Source: Singulisphaera sp045290345 (GTDB lineage: Bacteria > Planctomycetota > Planctomycetia > Isosphaerales > Isosphaeraceae). Taken from it: a stretch of DNA of 64,000 bases. The stretch's first letter is position 1. Each line of letters begins with the position of its first letter. Below the pieces are notes generated by a model. It had not been told where the DNA came from. It saw only the letters and a list, made by a program, of their open reading frames with translations, and ran no database searches. Both the position numbers and the translations under genes were made by a program. Location of the stretch: NCBI RefSeq assembly GCF_045290345.1, contig NZ_CP155447.1:8680001-8744000 (forward strand). The letters run 5' to 3'. Shown one piece after another: positions 26,999-35,917 of the stretch.

Positions 26999-28111
26999 CT
27001 ACGGTGCGAGTGGAAGGTGGCCCGCCTCTTCCTCCATGCTGACACCACGGGTGTCCGGCTTCAAGAGGATCATCACCGAGCGCGGCGGGGGGAACGTTAG
27101 GCCCAGCGGGGGAGCGGTCAACCGATCGGCTGGAAGCGGTGGGTCACTGGCCAGTGAAGTGAAATAAGGGAGATATCCGAGGGCTTTGACCTGGATCATC
27201 ATTGGGTTGTAGCTAATCGTCTCCGTCTGGCCCAGCAGTCCCTCCCGACCATGTACGTTCGCGTACAGGTGATAATTCACGTGCCCATCCGCTCCGGTCA
27301 CGGCTTGTTTACTTTGATTCTCGGTGTCGTCCAAGGCAAACGATGGGTCGATGACCTGGACCACTGCGTCAGGAATCGGCCGCCCTGTAGCCTCATCAAC
27401 GACCACGAAGCTGAAGGGTGAGGTTGTCGAGACCATCGCTTGGTACGGGCGAACCGGTAGCAACGTGGCGAAGAGAGGCGCCAGCACGAATGGCAGGAGT
27501 ACAAGCGAGCGAGTGCTGAAACGGAACCGCGGCTCTTCTCCTGCTTGGCGGCGGAAGAGGTACCTGCCAACAAGGCCCCCCGCGATCACCGGGCTGAACA
27601 GGGCCGACGAGGTGAGAAGCAGATTCGTCGCGGACAGCGATCCCAGGTCGTCCACGATCAAGGCGGCAACCAGGAGGCCGGGGAAGGCACCGGCGAGCAC
27701 GCCGCTGAGAGTCCATTGCCATGGCTTCGATCCTGCCCCGGCGGGGCGCGGCCAGCAGGTCGCCAGCAACACGGCGATCGCGATCCCGAGAGTGCCAACC
27801 ACGGACCAGTACCGGAGCCCATAACCGCAATCACCGTGGACGGCGTCCATCCACAACCGAGGATGAAGAACCATCGGGGCCATGACCCAGCAGATTCGGT
27901 GCCCCAGCGATCGGCGACGCATCAACCAGTAGCCGCCGGCAAAGATGGCGGTCGCGATGCCCGCGAGCGAATTCCCAATGAGTTCCGACTCCCGAATCAC
28001 CTTCCCCGCTCCTGGCCCCGAGCAGGCGAGCAAGTCGGCTTCGCCCAGAACCACGAGGGCACTTACGAGCGTTAACCTGGTCATGGTGTACCATCCGATG
28101 ATCGGTCGCAT
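26999..28111 (-). CDS. Membrane protein with C-terminal carboxypeptidase-regulatory-like domain
   Basis: A 370-aa protein with a signal or first TM (TRLTLVSALVVLGEADLLAC), then about six hydrophobic helices through residue 225 (AGIATAIFAGGYWL, WSVVGTLGIAIAVLLATCW, LSGVLAGAFPGLLVAALIV, LLTSSALFSPVIAGGLVG, LVLLPFVLAPLFATLLPV). The C-terminal roughly 140 residues (FSFVVVDEATGRPIPDAVVQVID) look like an extracytoplasmic Ig-like or carboxypeptidase-regulatory domain. ATG 28111 has GAGGAAT seven nt upstream. I do not know the family and assign no function. It is convergent with the giant beta-helix gene, with 81 bp between the stops. Confidence 0.75.
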   Translation of the reverse strand: MRPIIGWYTMTRLTLVSALVVLGEADLLACSGPGAGKVIRESELIGNSLAGIATAIFAGGYWLMRRRSLGHRICWVMAPMVLHPRLWMDAVHGDCGYGLRYWSVVGTLGIAIAVLLATCWPRPAGAGSKPWQWTLSGVLAGAFPGLLVAALIVDDLGSLSATNLLLTSSALFSPVIAGGLVGRYLFRRQAGEEPRFRFSTRSLVLLPFVLAPLFATLLPVRPYQAMVSTTSPFSFVVVDEATGRPIPDAVVQVIDPSFALDDTENQSKQAVTGADGHVNYHLYANVHGREGLLGQTETISYNPMMIQVKALGYLPYFTSLASDPPLPADRLTAPPLGLTFPPPRSVMILLKPDTRGVSMEEEAGHLPLAP

Positions 28112-28333
28112 GGGCGATTCCTCGACTCGTCGGGAGTTGATGACCTGGGTATGCTCACTTGATAGGCATGGGAGATGTATTGGTCCGAGCGTGCTCCTGA
28201 TTGGTGTCCTCAACCAAGGGTAACGCAGCGCACGGTTCGTTGCACGTCCGTCATTCCCTCTCCAAACGGGTGACGCATCGCTTACTCCAAGTGAGGTGTG
28301 AACGGCGTCCCCTCCTCGATCGTCCGATCTCCT

Positions 28334-29056
28334 TCAAGTCGCATCGTGGAAAATGATCCCGACGGTGTGGCGGTGGCCCGTTCGCAAGCGGCTCACACCG
28401 TGCCTCATGTTGACACGATAGCAGCCGCGCGTGCCTTGCACCGGGCGGTGGTGGACGGGAAAGATCACCCCCTGCCCTTGCTCGAGGGGGACGACTTGGA
28501 CTCGCGACTGCATCCGCGGCCTCTGTTCAGTCAGGACGAACTCGCCCCCCGTGAAGTCGATCCCAGGTTTTGCGAGGACGAACGCGACTTGAAGCGGAAA
28601 GACGTGTTCGCCGTACAGATCTTGGTGCAGGCAGTTGTAGTCACCAGGACCGTAGCGAAGCAGAAGCGGTGTTGGCTTGGTCTGGCCCGCCTCGTGGCAA
28701 CGGTCCAGAAAGGTTTGGTGTCGTGCCGGATAGCGGACCTCGATGCCCATCGCGTCATTCCAACGGTTGGCGATCTCCGCGAGCGGCGGGTAAAGGGATT
28801 CCCTCAGTGCGGCGATCAACGGCGGCAATGGGTAATCGAAATAGCGATACTCTCCGCGCCCGAAACCATGGCGGGCCATGACGACCCGGCTCCGAAAGAT
28901 CGCGTCGGTGTCGTACGACGCAGCGAGCGCTTCGCATTGTTCCGGCATGAGCAAGGGGCCAATCACCGCGCAGCCGTACTCGTTAAGCTCGGACGCAATG
29001 CGTTCCCAGTCGAGAGTAGAATGGATTGAATGTGGAGTCTTGCTATTTGTTGTCAT
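28334..29056 (-). CDS. 2OG-Fe(II) oxygenase, predicted alkylated-DNA repair (Oxygenase-NA-like)
   Basis: A 240-aa Fe(II)/2-oxoglutarate dioxygenase. The iron triad fits H144 and D146 in LHQDLYGE and H219 in RHGVSRLR; R229 in HRHTVGIIF is the likely 2-oxoglutarate ligand. The pattern around LLRYGPGDYNCLHQDLYGEHVFPLQ matches, as far as I recall, the DUF2086/Oxygenase-NA family, predicted to demethylate damaged nucleic acid oxidatively. It starts at ATG 29056, 28 bp after alkA, and is the last gene of an ada-alkA-oxygenase operon, the place AlkB would occupy in other bacteria. A prolyl-hydroxylase-like role is the alternative. Confidence 0.82.
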   Translation of the reverse strand: MTTNSKTPHSIHSTLDWERIASELNEYGCAVIGPLLMPEQCEALAASYDTDAIFRSRVVMARHGFGRGEYRYFDYPLPPLIAALRESLYPPLAEIANRWNDAMGIEVRYPARHQTFLDRCHEAGQTKPTPLLLRYGPGDYNCLHQDLYGEHVFPLQVAFVLAKPGIDFTGGEFVLTEQRPRMQSRVQVVPLEQGQGVIFPVHHRPVQGTRGCYRVNMRHGVSRLRTGHRHTVGIIFHDAT

Positions 29057-29084
29057 TTTGATGATTCGAAAATTACGGGTTCTG

Positions 29085-29972
29085 TTAATTTCTTGTTTTA
29101 TCGCGAGTGGCTTTGTTCCAGAGATGCACCGCGGCATATCCGCGATAAGGCCGCCACTGCTCGACCTGGATTGCGGGGCCTGCACGCTCGAATTGTTCGA
29201 GGATTCGCCGGATCACAAGATCGGTTCCAGGCCAGGAATCGGCATCGCGTAGCGCCCGCAGCGCGAAGTACTCCACGGTCCAAGGTCCGATCCCTGGCAT
29301 TTTCAAAAGAGCTTCCTTCACCCCAACCACGTCCCCATCGGGTTCTGGGAATGTGATGGTCGCGTCGGCGATCGCCCGGGCGACGTTCTGCAAGGTGAGA
29401 ACCCGCTTCGACGGCATGCCAATCGCTTCGAGATTACCGTCGGCAATCGTGCGAGGCGTCGGGAAGAGGAACGACGGCCCACCTGGATTCAGAGCAACGA
29501 CCGCTTTGCCGAGCCGGCTGACAATCCGGCCCATGATGGTCGTCGCCGCCTTCACAGTCACTTGCTGGCCGACGATCGTTCGGACGAGCAGTTCAAACGG
29601 GGACCAGGCGCCGAGGACGCGGATGCCCGGGGATGCGGCCAGGAGGGGACCGAGGTGAGGATCGGTACCCAGGACGGCGTGCACCAAGGCCAGGTTGGTA
29701 TCGAGGTCGAACATCTGCCGGACCCGCCCGAGAATGGCCTCGGAGTGCGCTCCGACCTCACCTCGTATCGTGAGCAGGAGTCGGGCGTCTGTCGGGTGCT
29801 GTGAGAGGGAGAGCGAACCGGAACATCCCTCCCACGCGAACGTACGGACGTAGCGTTCACCTTCCACCGCCTCGACCCCGACTGTAGCCCTGGCTCCCAG
29901 ATATTGGAGGAAAAAGGGCCAATCCAACGGGGGTGAGTAATCCAGTTCATATGTGACGGTTTGCCGTTCCAT
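29085..29972 (-). CDS. alkA: DNA-3-methyladenine glycosylase II
   Basis: A 295-aa AlkA-type glycosylase, which excises 3-methyladenine and other alkylated bases in base excision repair. The AlkA N-terminal domain covers residues 5-110; the HhH-GPD domain includes LVRTIVGQQVTVKAATT (130-145) and the hairpin MPGIGPWTVEYFALRAL (225-241) followed by the catalytic aspartate D251 in PGTDLVIRR. The length is normal. ATG 29972 is five nt downstream of the ada stop; an in-frame TTG at 29981 overlaps that stop codon and has a better spaced AAGGAGC, so either start implies coupling to ada. Confidence 0.93.
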   Translation of the reverse strand: MERQTVTYELDYSPPLDWPFFLQYLGARATVGVEAVEGERYVRTFAWEGCSGSLSLSQHPTDARLLLTIRGEVGAHSEAILGRVRQMFDLDTNLALVHAVLGTDPHLGPLLAASPGIRVLGAWSPFELLVRTIVGQQVTVKAATTIMGRIVSRLGKAVVALNPGGPSFLFPTPRTIADGNLEAIGMPSKRVLTLQNVARAIADATITFPEPDGDVVGVKEALLKMPGIGPWTVEYFALRALRDADSWPGTDLVIRRILEQFERAGPAIQVEQWRPYRGYAAVHLWNKATRDKTRN

Positions 29973-29977
29973 CAGGA

Positions 29978-31066
29978 TCAACTTGCTCCTTGTTCGCGGC
30001 GGATCAATTGGGCCTTCCGCTCGACGCCCCACCGGTAGCCTGAGAGTGATCCATCTGTCCGCACCACTCGGTGGCACGGGATGGCGACCGCGAGGGCATT
30101 CGCCGCGCAGGCCTGGGCCACCGCCCGGACGGCCTTCGGCTGGCCTATCCGGTTGGCGATCTCGGTGTAGGTCACCGTCGAACCCCCTGGGATCGCGCGC
30201 AAGGCCTCCCAGACGCGCTGCTGGAACGCGGTGCCGCGGATGTCGAGGGGGAGGTCGAGTCCGATCGAGGGAGTTTCCAGGAAGCCGACCACTTTGGCGA
30301 CCAGTTCCTCGAAGTCCGCGTCGCCGCCGATCAGTTGTGCCTGGGAGAAGCGGTCCTGGAGGTCGCGGGCCAGCTCGTCCGGGTCGTCTCCGATGAGGAT
30401 GGCACAGACCCCCTTGGCGGACGCCGCGACCAGGATCGAGCCGAGCCAGCACTCACCGATCGCGAACCGGATCGAAGCGCCGAGGCCCCCCGCGCGAAAC
30501 GTTGTCGGTGTCATGCCGAGCACTTCGGTCGAGGACTCATAGAAACGACTGTTGGAATTGAACCCGGCGCCGTAGATCGCCCGAGTCACCGTTGGACTCT
30601 TGGGGAGCGTCTCGCGAACCCGTTGGGCTCGATGGGCTGAAGCGTACCGTTTCGGGGTGAGGCCGGTCGATTCCTTGAAGATGCGGTGGAAGTGGAAGCG
30701 ACTCATGCCGACGGAGTTCGCCAGGTCTTCGAGGCTCGGGAGCTCTTTCGCTTCTTCGATGATTCGGCAGGCCTGGGCGACCACCTGAGCGTGGCGTTCG
30801 GCCAGCGTCTCCTCGGTCGGTTTGCACCGTTTGCAAGCGCGGAAGCCCGCCGCTTCGGCGTCCTCGCAGGTCGCATGGAAGCGGACATTCTTCCGGAGCG
30901 CCAGCCTCGCGTGACAGGAGGGCTTGCAGTACACGCCTGTCGTCCGCACCGAATAGAAAAATATGCCGTCCGCGGCCGGGGCACGATCCAGAACGGCCTG
31001 CCAACGGTCCTCGTCGCTGGCGAATGGCGTTGCGACGGCTTCGGCCCTCTCGATTTCGGTGGTCAT
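29978..31066 (-). CDS. ada: Bifunctional Ada protein: DNA methyltransferase and transcriptional activator
   Basis: A 362-aa Ada of standard length. The N-terminal methylphosphotriester-repair domain has four zinc cysteines at C47, C51, C78 and C81, the same 4/27/3 spacing as E. coli Ada. An AraC-type HTH domain follows (about residues 90-190; FHFHRIFKESTGLTPKRYA), and the C-terminal O6-methylguanine methyltransferase domain has the PCHRVV active site with C331. Ada removes methyl groups from O6-methylguanine and, once methylated on the N-domain, activates its own operon. It heads the ada-alkA-oxygenase operon. I saw no clear copy of the E. coli Ada box upstream. Confidence 0.95.
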   Translation of the reverse strand: MTTEIERAEAVATPFASDEDRWQAVLDRAPAADGIFFYSVRTTGVYCKPSCHARLALRKNVRFHATCEDAEAAGFRACKRCKPTEETLAERHAQVVAQACRIIEEAKELPSLEDLANSVGMSRFHFHRIFKESTGLTPKRYASAHRAQRVRETLPKSPTVTRAIYGAGFNSNSRFYESSTEVLGMTPTTFRAGGLGASIRFAIGECWLGSILVAASAKGVCAILIGDDPDELARDLQDRFSQAQLIGGDADFEELVAKVVGFLETPSIGLDLPLDIRGTAFQQRVWEALRAIPGGSTVTYTEIANRIGQPKAVRAVAQACAANALAVAIPCHRVVRTDGSLSGYRWGVERKAQLIRREQGAS

Positions 31067-31379
31067 GAGGATTGTGCTCTCGTCGTCTTGATTCGGTTTT
31101 CCCCTCGCTCGCGAACTCCATCATAGGAGGACTCAGCATGGTCGGAACTCCGGATCTTGCTTTCGTATTCGGCCCATCGAACGTGAATGGCCTTCCGCGA
31201 GTTCAAGTGGTCGAAAATCGAAGGGGCAGCGGAATCCTGAGGGTGAACCGGACGCATCATCGCCAGGACCGGGATAACCGGCAGTGAGCTCGATCAGACC
31301 CGCGCGATCGACAGGCGTCAAGTCGTGCAAGACGTCGACAATCAGAGTTGTGGTTCCCGATGTCGACAAGGATCAAGTT
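31067..31379. other. Divergent ada / TPR-gene control region
   Basis: 313 bp between the start codons of ada (-) and the TPR gene (+). There are no credible genes. Regulatory signals for both are expected here, but I could not point to a convincing Ada box or sigma70 pair. Confidence 0.5.
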
Positions 31380-33326
31380 ATGCGGATCAGGCGGATCCCC
31401 CTTCTCCTCCTCTTCGCGATCGGTCTCGTGGCCGTTCTGACGAGCCCTCTCTATGCGCAGCGCTTAGGGGATCTGCGAACCGACGCAATCCGCCTTTTTG
31501 AGGCAGGCGACTATCGCTCGGCGCTTTCTCAATTCGACGAGGTGTTGACGCGGAAGCCTCGCGATCTCGAGGCCCGCAGCAAACGCGGAATTACCTATCT
31601 TCGCCTGAACCAGCCTGCACAGGCCGTGGCGGATTTTGATGCGGTGATTCGGATCACGCCTTGGGCCTACTCCGCGCACATTGACCGCGGAATCGCCCGG
31701 GTGATGCTCGGCAACTATGAGGAAGCCAGGAAGGATTTCGACCAGTCACTCAGTCTGCTCGCCATCTCGTTCAAACGGGATTCCACCAGCTTCGCCAACG
31801 CCCATTGCGGTCTGGGACAGGTGGCGCACCGACTGGGCCAGGACGATGTCGCGATCGAGCAATATGGAATCGCGATCCGGGCCAATCCGAGCGATCCGAG
31901 CGGTTATCTGGGGCGGGCTGAAGCCCTCGTTTCGAAGAAAGACTTTGAACACGCCCTGCCCGACTTCGATGAGGCGATCCGGCTCAATCCAAGACAATCG
32001 CGGGCTTATGCGTTTCGAGGAGACGCCCTCTGGCAACTTGGGCGACTCAAAGCGGCGCTTGCCGATTTCGACATCGCGGTCCAACTCGACAACGATAACG
32101 AGGAGGCGCATAGCCGCCGTGGCTCGTTGCTGGCCCAGTTGGGGGAGAACGAACGGGCGCTCCCCGACCTCGACGCGGTGATTCGGCTCGATCCGCGCCG
32201 CGCGGCGGCTTATAAAGACCGCGGCGGTGTTCTGGTCCGGCTCGGCCAATATGAACGTGCGATTGAAGATTTGAACAAGTCGATTGCTATTGACCCTCGC
32301 CGCGCGTCCGCGTATCAGAATCGGGGGGCGGCCTATAGCGGCCTGGCGCAGTACGAGAAAGCCGTCGACGACTTGAACGAGGCCATCCACCTTGACCCAG
32401 CGAACCCAGGGGCGAGGACGAATCTAGGGCTGGCCCTGTTCGCGCTGGGGCAATACGAGCGGGCCCTCGCCGAGATGAATGAGGCGATCCGCCTCGCTCC
32501 GAACAACTCACTTGTCTTTCTCAACCGAGCGGGCACCTACGCTCGGCTCGGTCTGCTCGAGCGGGCGATTGAAGATTATAACGAGGCCCTGAGACTCGAT
32601 CCGAGAGCGATTCTGGCCCATGTCGGACTGGGGAAGGCGCATGACAGCCTGGGCCGTCGCGTGCAGGCGATCCACAGTTACGACATGGCACTCCAGCTCA
32701 ATCCGTCAAATGCTCGTGTCTACACGAGTCGGGGCAATGCGCGACGGGCCGAAGGTGATTGGAAAGGCGCCATTGAGGACTTCAGCAAGGCGATCGAGAT
32801 CAACCCGAAATTCGCCGAGGCCTATGTCTTGCGGGGCTGGTCCCTGCTCTGCTCCGACCGGGACGGGGCTGAGGCCGATGCACGGGCCTATCTCGCTCTG
32901 CAGGAGCGGCCCGATTCCTCCACGCTGTACATGTCACTTCTGGGAGCGCTCGGCGCGCGGAAGGCTGGGAACGAGACCGAAGCCCGGGTCTTCCTCGCCG
33001 GAGCCCTGTCCAGTGGCAATGGCTCGGCCTGGCCGAGTCCGGTGCTCCGATACATGTACCGATCGCTCCCCGCGAAAGCGATGCTCGAAGCGGCGGGCGA
33101 TGACCTCCAGAAGACCGAGGCTCACGTCTTCCTGGCGCTCGATCTCCTCCAAACCGGCAAACGGAGCTGGGCCGTCGACCATCTTCGCTGGGCTCGCGAT
33201 CACGGCGAGGCGCGTTCCTCCTCGGCCGACCTGGCCAGGGTCGTGCTCCTCAGTCTCGAATCCAACAACCGCGAGGCGCTCCCTCAAGCGAGCGCGGAAT
33301 CGGGCACCCCGACCGCTCGACAGTAG
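31380..33326 (+). CDS. Secreted TPR-repeat protein
   Basis: A 648-aa protein with an N-terminal signal peptide or anchor (RIPLLLLFAIGLVAVLTSPLYAQ). From about residue 30 to 520 it is a nearly continuous array of 34-residue tetratricopeptide repeats, at least twelve, with recurring LGQYERAIEDLNKSIAIDPR-type units of the DFDxAIxLxP kind. The final 120 residues are helical and less regular. TPR arrays mediate protein-protein interactions; nothing more specific can be read. ATG 31380 with AAGGA upstream is preferred to the in-frame start at 31284. Confidence 0.9.
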   Translation: MRIRRIPLLLLFAIGLVAVLTSPLYAQRLGDLRTDAIRLFEAGDYRSALSQFDEVLTRKPRDLEARSKRGITYLRLNQPAQAVADFDAVIRITPWAYSAHIDRGIARVMLGNYEEARKDFDQSLSLLAISFKRDSTSFANAHCGLGQVAHRLGQDDVAIEQYGIAIRANPSDPSGYLGRAEALVSKKDFEHALPDFDEAIRLNPRQSRAYAFRGDALWQLGRLKAALADFDIAVQLDNDNEEAHSRRGSLLAQLGENERALPDLDAVIRLDPRRAAAYKDRGGVLVRLGQYERAIEDLNKSIAIDPRRASAYQNRGAAYSGLAQYEKAVDDLNEAIHLDPANPGARTNLGLALFALGQYERALAEMNEAIRLAPNNSLVFLNRAGTYARLGLLERAIEDYNEALRLDPRAILAHVGLGKAHDSLGRRVQAIHSYDMALQLNPSNARVYTSRGNARRAEGDWKGAIEDFSKAIEINPKFAEAYVLRGWSLLCSDRDGAEADARAYLALQERPDSSTLYMSLLGALGARKAGNETEARVFLAGALSSGNGSAWPSPVLRYMYRSLPAKAMLEAAGDDLQKTEAHVFLALDLLQTGKRSWAVDHLRWARDHGEARSSSADLARVVLLSLESNNREALPQASAESGTPTARQ

Positions 33327-33416
33327 TTGAGCGCACACAAGGCCAGGACACTTTCCGTCCGGCCGTCCCTCTCCCCTCTGAACGTGCCGACGATCGAATC
33401 GCGGGAGCGTCCGGAA

Positions 33417-33851
33417 TCAATCAGGATCGTGAGCGTGGCGTGCGCCTGTTCGCCGAGTCTGCCTGCTTGATTTGAACACGCATCCCAAGAAATACTTGCA
33501 GCGCACGCAGACGACCGTCTTATCGCGATCCTGCTCGGAAATCCCGATGGCCAAATTGCAGTTCGGACAATGCACGACCTGCTGCAGGGACGCGCCGGAC
33601 TCATCGAGGTATCTGGGATATTCGGTGAGGCAAGCCGGACAATAGCTGGCATCCGGGCCCACGGTGAAATCGCCTTCGTAAGCGCACGACGGACAGGTTC
33701 GATCCGCCCTGACCTTCCCTGGCTCGTCAGCCCCTGTCACCCACGAGAGGACATCTTCCTCTGACGCGAGCCCGCAACGCGAGCACGACCCGATCTCCGG
33801 GTCGATCGGCTGACCACACGAAGTGCATCGGTTGGTGCCCATCATGGTCAC
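33417..33851 (-). CDS. Zinc-ribbon protein
   Basis: A 144-aa protein with three tandem zinc-ribbon-type Cys4 modules: CTSCG with CSRCG (residues 9-26), CPSCAYEG with CPACLTEY (about 53-78), and CPNCNL with CVRCKY (about 94-118). The C-terminal tail is basic. There are no membrane helices. Zinc-ribbon-only proteins often bind nucleic acid or act as adaptors, but I cannot assign a role. The start is GTG 33851 or ATG 33845; neither has a strong SD. It lies in the same direction as, and downstream of, the phosphodiesterase/sulfatase cluster, with a 26-bp gap. Confidence 0.72.
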   Translation of the reverse strand: MTMMGTNRCTSCGQPIDPEIGSCSRCGLASEEDVLSWVTGADEPGKVRADRTCPSCAYEGDFTVGPDASYCPACLTEYPRYLDESGASLQQVVHCPNCNLAIGISEQDRDKTVVCVRCKYFLGCVFKSSRQTRRTGARHAHDPD

Positions 33852-33877
33852 TATCGTAGCACAAGTGTCGTACGTTG

Positions 33878-34819
33878 TCAGTCTCGATGGCGCTCACTTT
33901 TGAGCGCCTGATTTAGCGCTGCGCGGGCGTTGGCGAGTGCAGGGCCAGCCTCTTTTCTCGAAGCGAGGTTCACTGACTCGGTGGGATCGGTTTCCAGCTC
34001 ATACAGTTCCTCGTGGCCGTCTCCGTTGCGGATGTAGACCTTACCATCGAGGATCAGGGAACTCATCGAGCCTCGAAACACCGGTGATCGGCCGTTGTTC
34101 GGGTTGTTTTTCGCTGGCGCGGCGACTTCGGAAAGGACGGGATCCGTTTCCGGATCGACGCTTACAGCCGACGGATCCCAGTGCCGTACGAGCGAAGTTC
34201 CGGGGAATCGAGGTGAATCTCGCTGCCCGAGCAGGTCGAGCACCGTGGCCGGGAGGTTGCGCAGGCTCACGGGTTGCCGCACGTTGATTCCTTCGGGAAC
34301 GCGGCCGGGCGCGACGATCAGGAGTGGCACATGCACTTCCCCTCGATAGAGGCTGCTGGCATGTCCGAAGAGTTGGTGCTCGCCGAATTGTTCGCCATGG
34401 TCCGAGGTGATGACGACGACCGTGTTTCGCAGCGTCCCCCGGCGTTCCAATTCCTCAAGGAACTGGCCGACCTGAGCGTCCATGTGCGAAATGCAATCAT
34501 CATAAGCGTCGCGGGCCAGCTCGATGTCGCGAGGTGAGAGCCGATGCTTATCGGCACCCCAGAACGCGTTCAAGAGCGAGTAATCCGCGCGGCTCTCCGG
34601 GCTCAGCCCAAAGTGCTGGGCGCAACCATCGGGCATCAGATAGGGCGTGTGAGCGTCGAACAGGTTCAGGAAGAGGAAGACGGGACGTCCGTCCTGGTTC
34701 GCGAGCCAACGGAGCGCATCGCGATGGATTCGCGACGAATCCTTGTAAGGTCGTACTGGAGTCGTCGCCTTTGTGGAGCGTGCGACCTCTCTGTCTTGAG
34801 GGCCCGGCTTACGAGTCAA
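33878..34819 (-). CDS. Sulfatase-fold protein, C-terminal half (frameshifted)
   Basis: This frame encodes the C-terminal half of an alkaline-phosphatase-superfamily (sulfatase-type) hydrolase or transferase. It includes GRPVFLFLNLFDAHTPY (metal and substrate region), VVVITSDHGEQFGEH (the DH metal ligands) and the C-terminal subdomain with HEELYELETDPTESVNLA. It has no plausible start codon of its own; the first TTG (34819) lies 8 bp inside the upstream frame, one nucleotide out of phase with the N-terminal half. The two halves together read as one normal protein of roughly 660 aa. Either the gene is broken, a +1 shift occurs in translation, or there is a single-base sequence error. Confidence 0.75.
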   Translation of the reverse strand: MTRKPGPQDREVARSTKATTPVRPYKDSSRIHRDALRWLANQDGRPVFLFLNLFDAHTPYLMPDGCAQHFGLSPESRADYSLLNAFWGADKHRLSPRDIELARDAYDDCISHMDAQVGQFLEELERRGTLRNTVVVITSDHGEQFGEHQLFGHASSLYRGEVHVPLLIVAPGRVPEGINVRQPVSLRNLPATVLDLLGQRDSPRFPGTSLVRHWDPSAVSVDPETDPVLSEVAAPAKNNPNNGRSPVFRGSMSSLILDGKVYIRNGDGHEELYELETDPTESVNLASRKEAGPALANARAALNQALKSERHRD

Positions 34820-35864
34820 AGTTTGGGGCGCGTGTTGCGAGCGAACCGAGCTTCTCCAGGAACACCTGGCCGAATGCCGCCGAGTGAAGCACGCTCGCCG
34901 CGGAGAGCTCGTGGTCGTCGAAATGAATGAACCCGCGATTCAGGCCAGTCTCTGCGCTACAGTAGAGGGTGTTCGCGATGAACCCCCCGGTGGCGTACCC
35001 TCGATCCCGGAGCGACTCGGCCAGAGTTGGGACATCCGGTTCCAGCGGTTTGCCGTAGCCGGCCGCAAGGTCGTGAGGCCAATGCCCGGTAAACATGCTC
35101 GCATGAGAAGGCAGCGTCCAGGGGGCCGTGGACCGGGCGTGCTCGAACCGGACCCCTTTGCGGGCCAGGCGAGCGAGATTCGGAGTCGTGTCTCGGGAAT
35201 AGCCATACAGGCTCATATGCTGGGCGCTCACCGTGTCCATCACGATGAAGAGGACGTTGGGATCGCCGGTCTTGGCAGGTGGCAAGCTTGCCATCGCGCG
35301 ATGTTCCGTCCAGGTCTCGAGCCCGATCGACAGGCCGAACAGGGCCATGACGACACCGGCAACCACGGGGAAAGTCTTCAGGACCAGTCGACCCGATTGG
35401 AAGCAGTCGGCCTCGACTCGAGGAGCGGCCCGATAGGCCAGGCCGCAGGCGAGAATCACGCTGGCGATCGGGTGGATGGAGCGAATCGCGAGGGACAGGC
35501 TGACCAATGACACGAAGCCCAGGAAGAAGGCCGCGCGTCGGGTTGAGAACCTCGACCATTTTCCGGCGAGCAGCCCGAGTAAGGTACCAAGGGCTCCGAA
35601 CAGCAGGATGTGGAAGAGCGGGATCATCCAGGCGATCTGCCGGTTCATCTGAAAGAAGCCGGGCGTACCGTCGCGGAGATGCTTCTGCGCGACGACGAGC
35701 GCGAGCTCCGCGGGGCCGGTCAGCAGACCGAACCAGACGGACACCGTCAGGACTCGAAGTGGGTGAAGTTGAGCCGCCGGGAGAGGCCCGGCGGGTTGTC
35801 GCGTGAGGAAGTGTCGACGAAGACGGGAACGGCGAGTGGATGGACTCGTGGCTTGATCCGTCAT
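34809..35864 (-). CDS. Sulfatase-fold membrane protein, N-terminal half (frameshifted)
   Basis: A 351-aa frame ending at TAA 34809 near the middle of the sulfatase domain. Residues 40-185 contain four or five transmembrane helices (VLTVSVWFGLLTGPAELALVV, MIPLFHILLFGALGTLLG, FFLGFVSLVSLSLAIRSI, VVAGVVMALFGLSIGL). The catalytic domain then starts with NVLFIVMDTVSAQHMSLYGY (metal-binding D) and APWTLPSHASMFTG. The nucleophile position carries Thr (TLPSH), not the Cys or Ser of formylglycine sulfatases, so it resembles LtaS- or phosphoethanolamine-transferase-like members. The remainder of the domain continues in another frame (33878-34819). It lies 53 bp downstream of the phosphodiesterase gene, probably in the same operon. 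Confidence 0.78.
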   Translation of the reverse strand: MTDQATSPSTRRSRLRRHFLTRQPAGPLPAAQLHPLRVLTVSVWFGLLTGPAELALVVAQKHLRDGTPGFFQMNRQIAWMIPLFHILLFGALGTLLGLLAGKWSRFSTRRAAFFLGFVSLVSLSLAIRSIHPIASVILACGLAYRAAPRVEADCFQSGRLVLKTFPVVAGVVMALFGLSIGLETWTEHRAMASLPPAKTGDPNVLFIVMDTVSAQHMSLYGYSRDTTPNLARLARKGVRFEHARSTAPWTLPSHASMFTGHWPHDLAAGYGKPLEPDVPTLAESLRDRGYATGGFIANTLYCSAETGLNRGFIHFDDHELSAASVLHSAAFGQVFLEKLGSLATRAPNFDS

Positions 35865-35917
35865 ACGTCGACCCTCCTGGTCGCGTGGAACGTCAGGGAC
35901 CGCGGGAGTGGTCAGGT

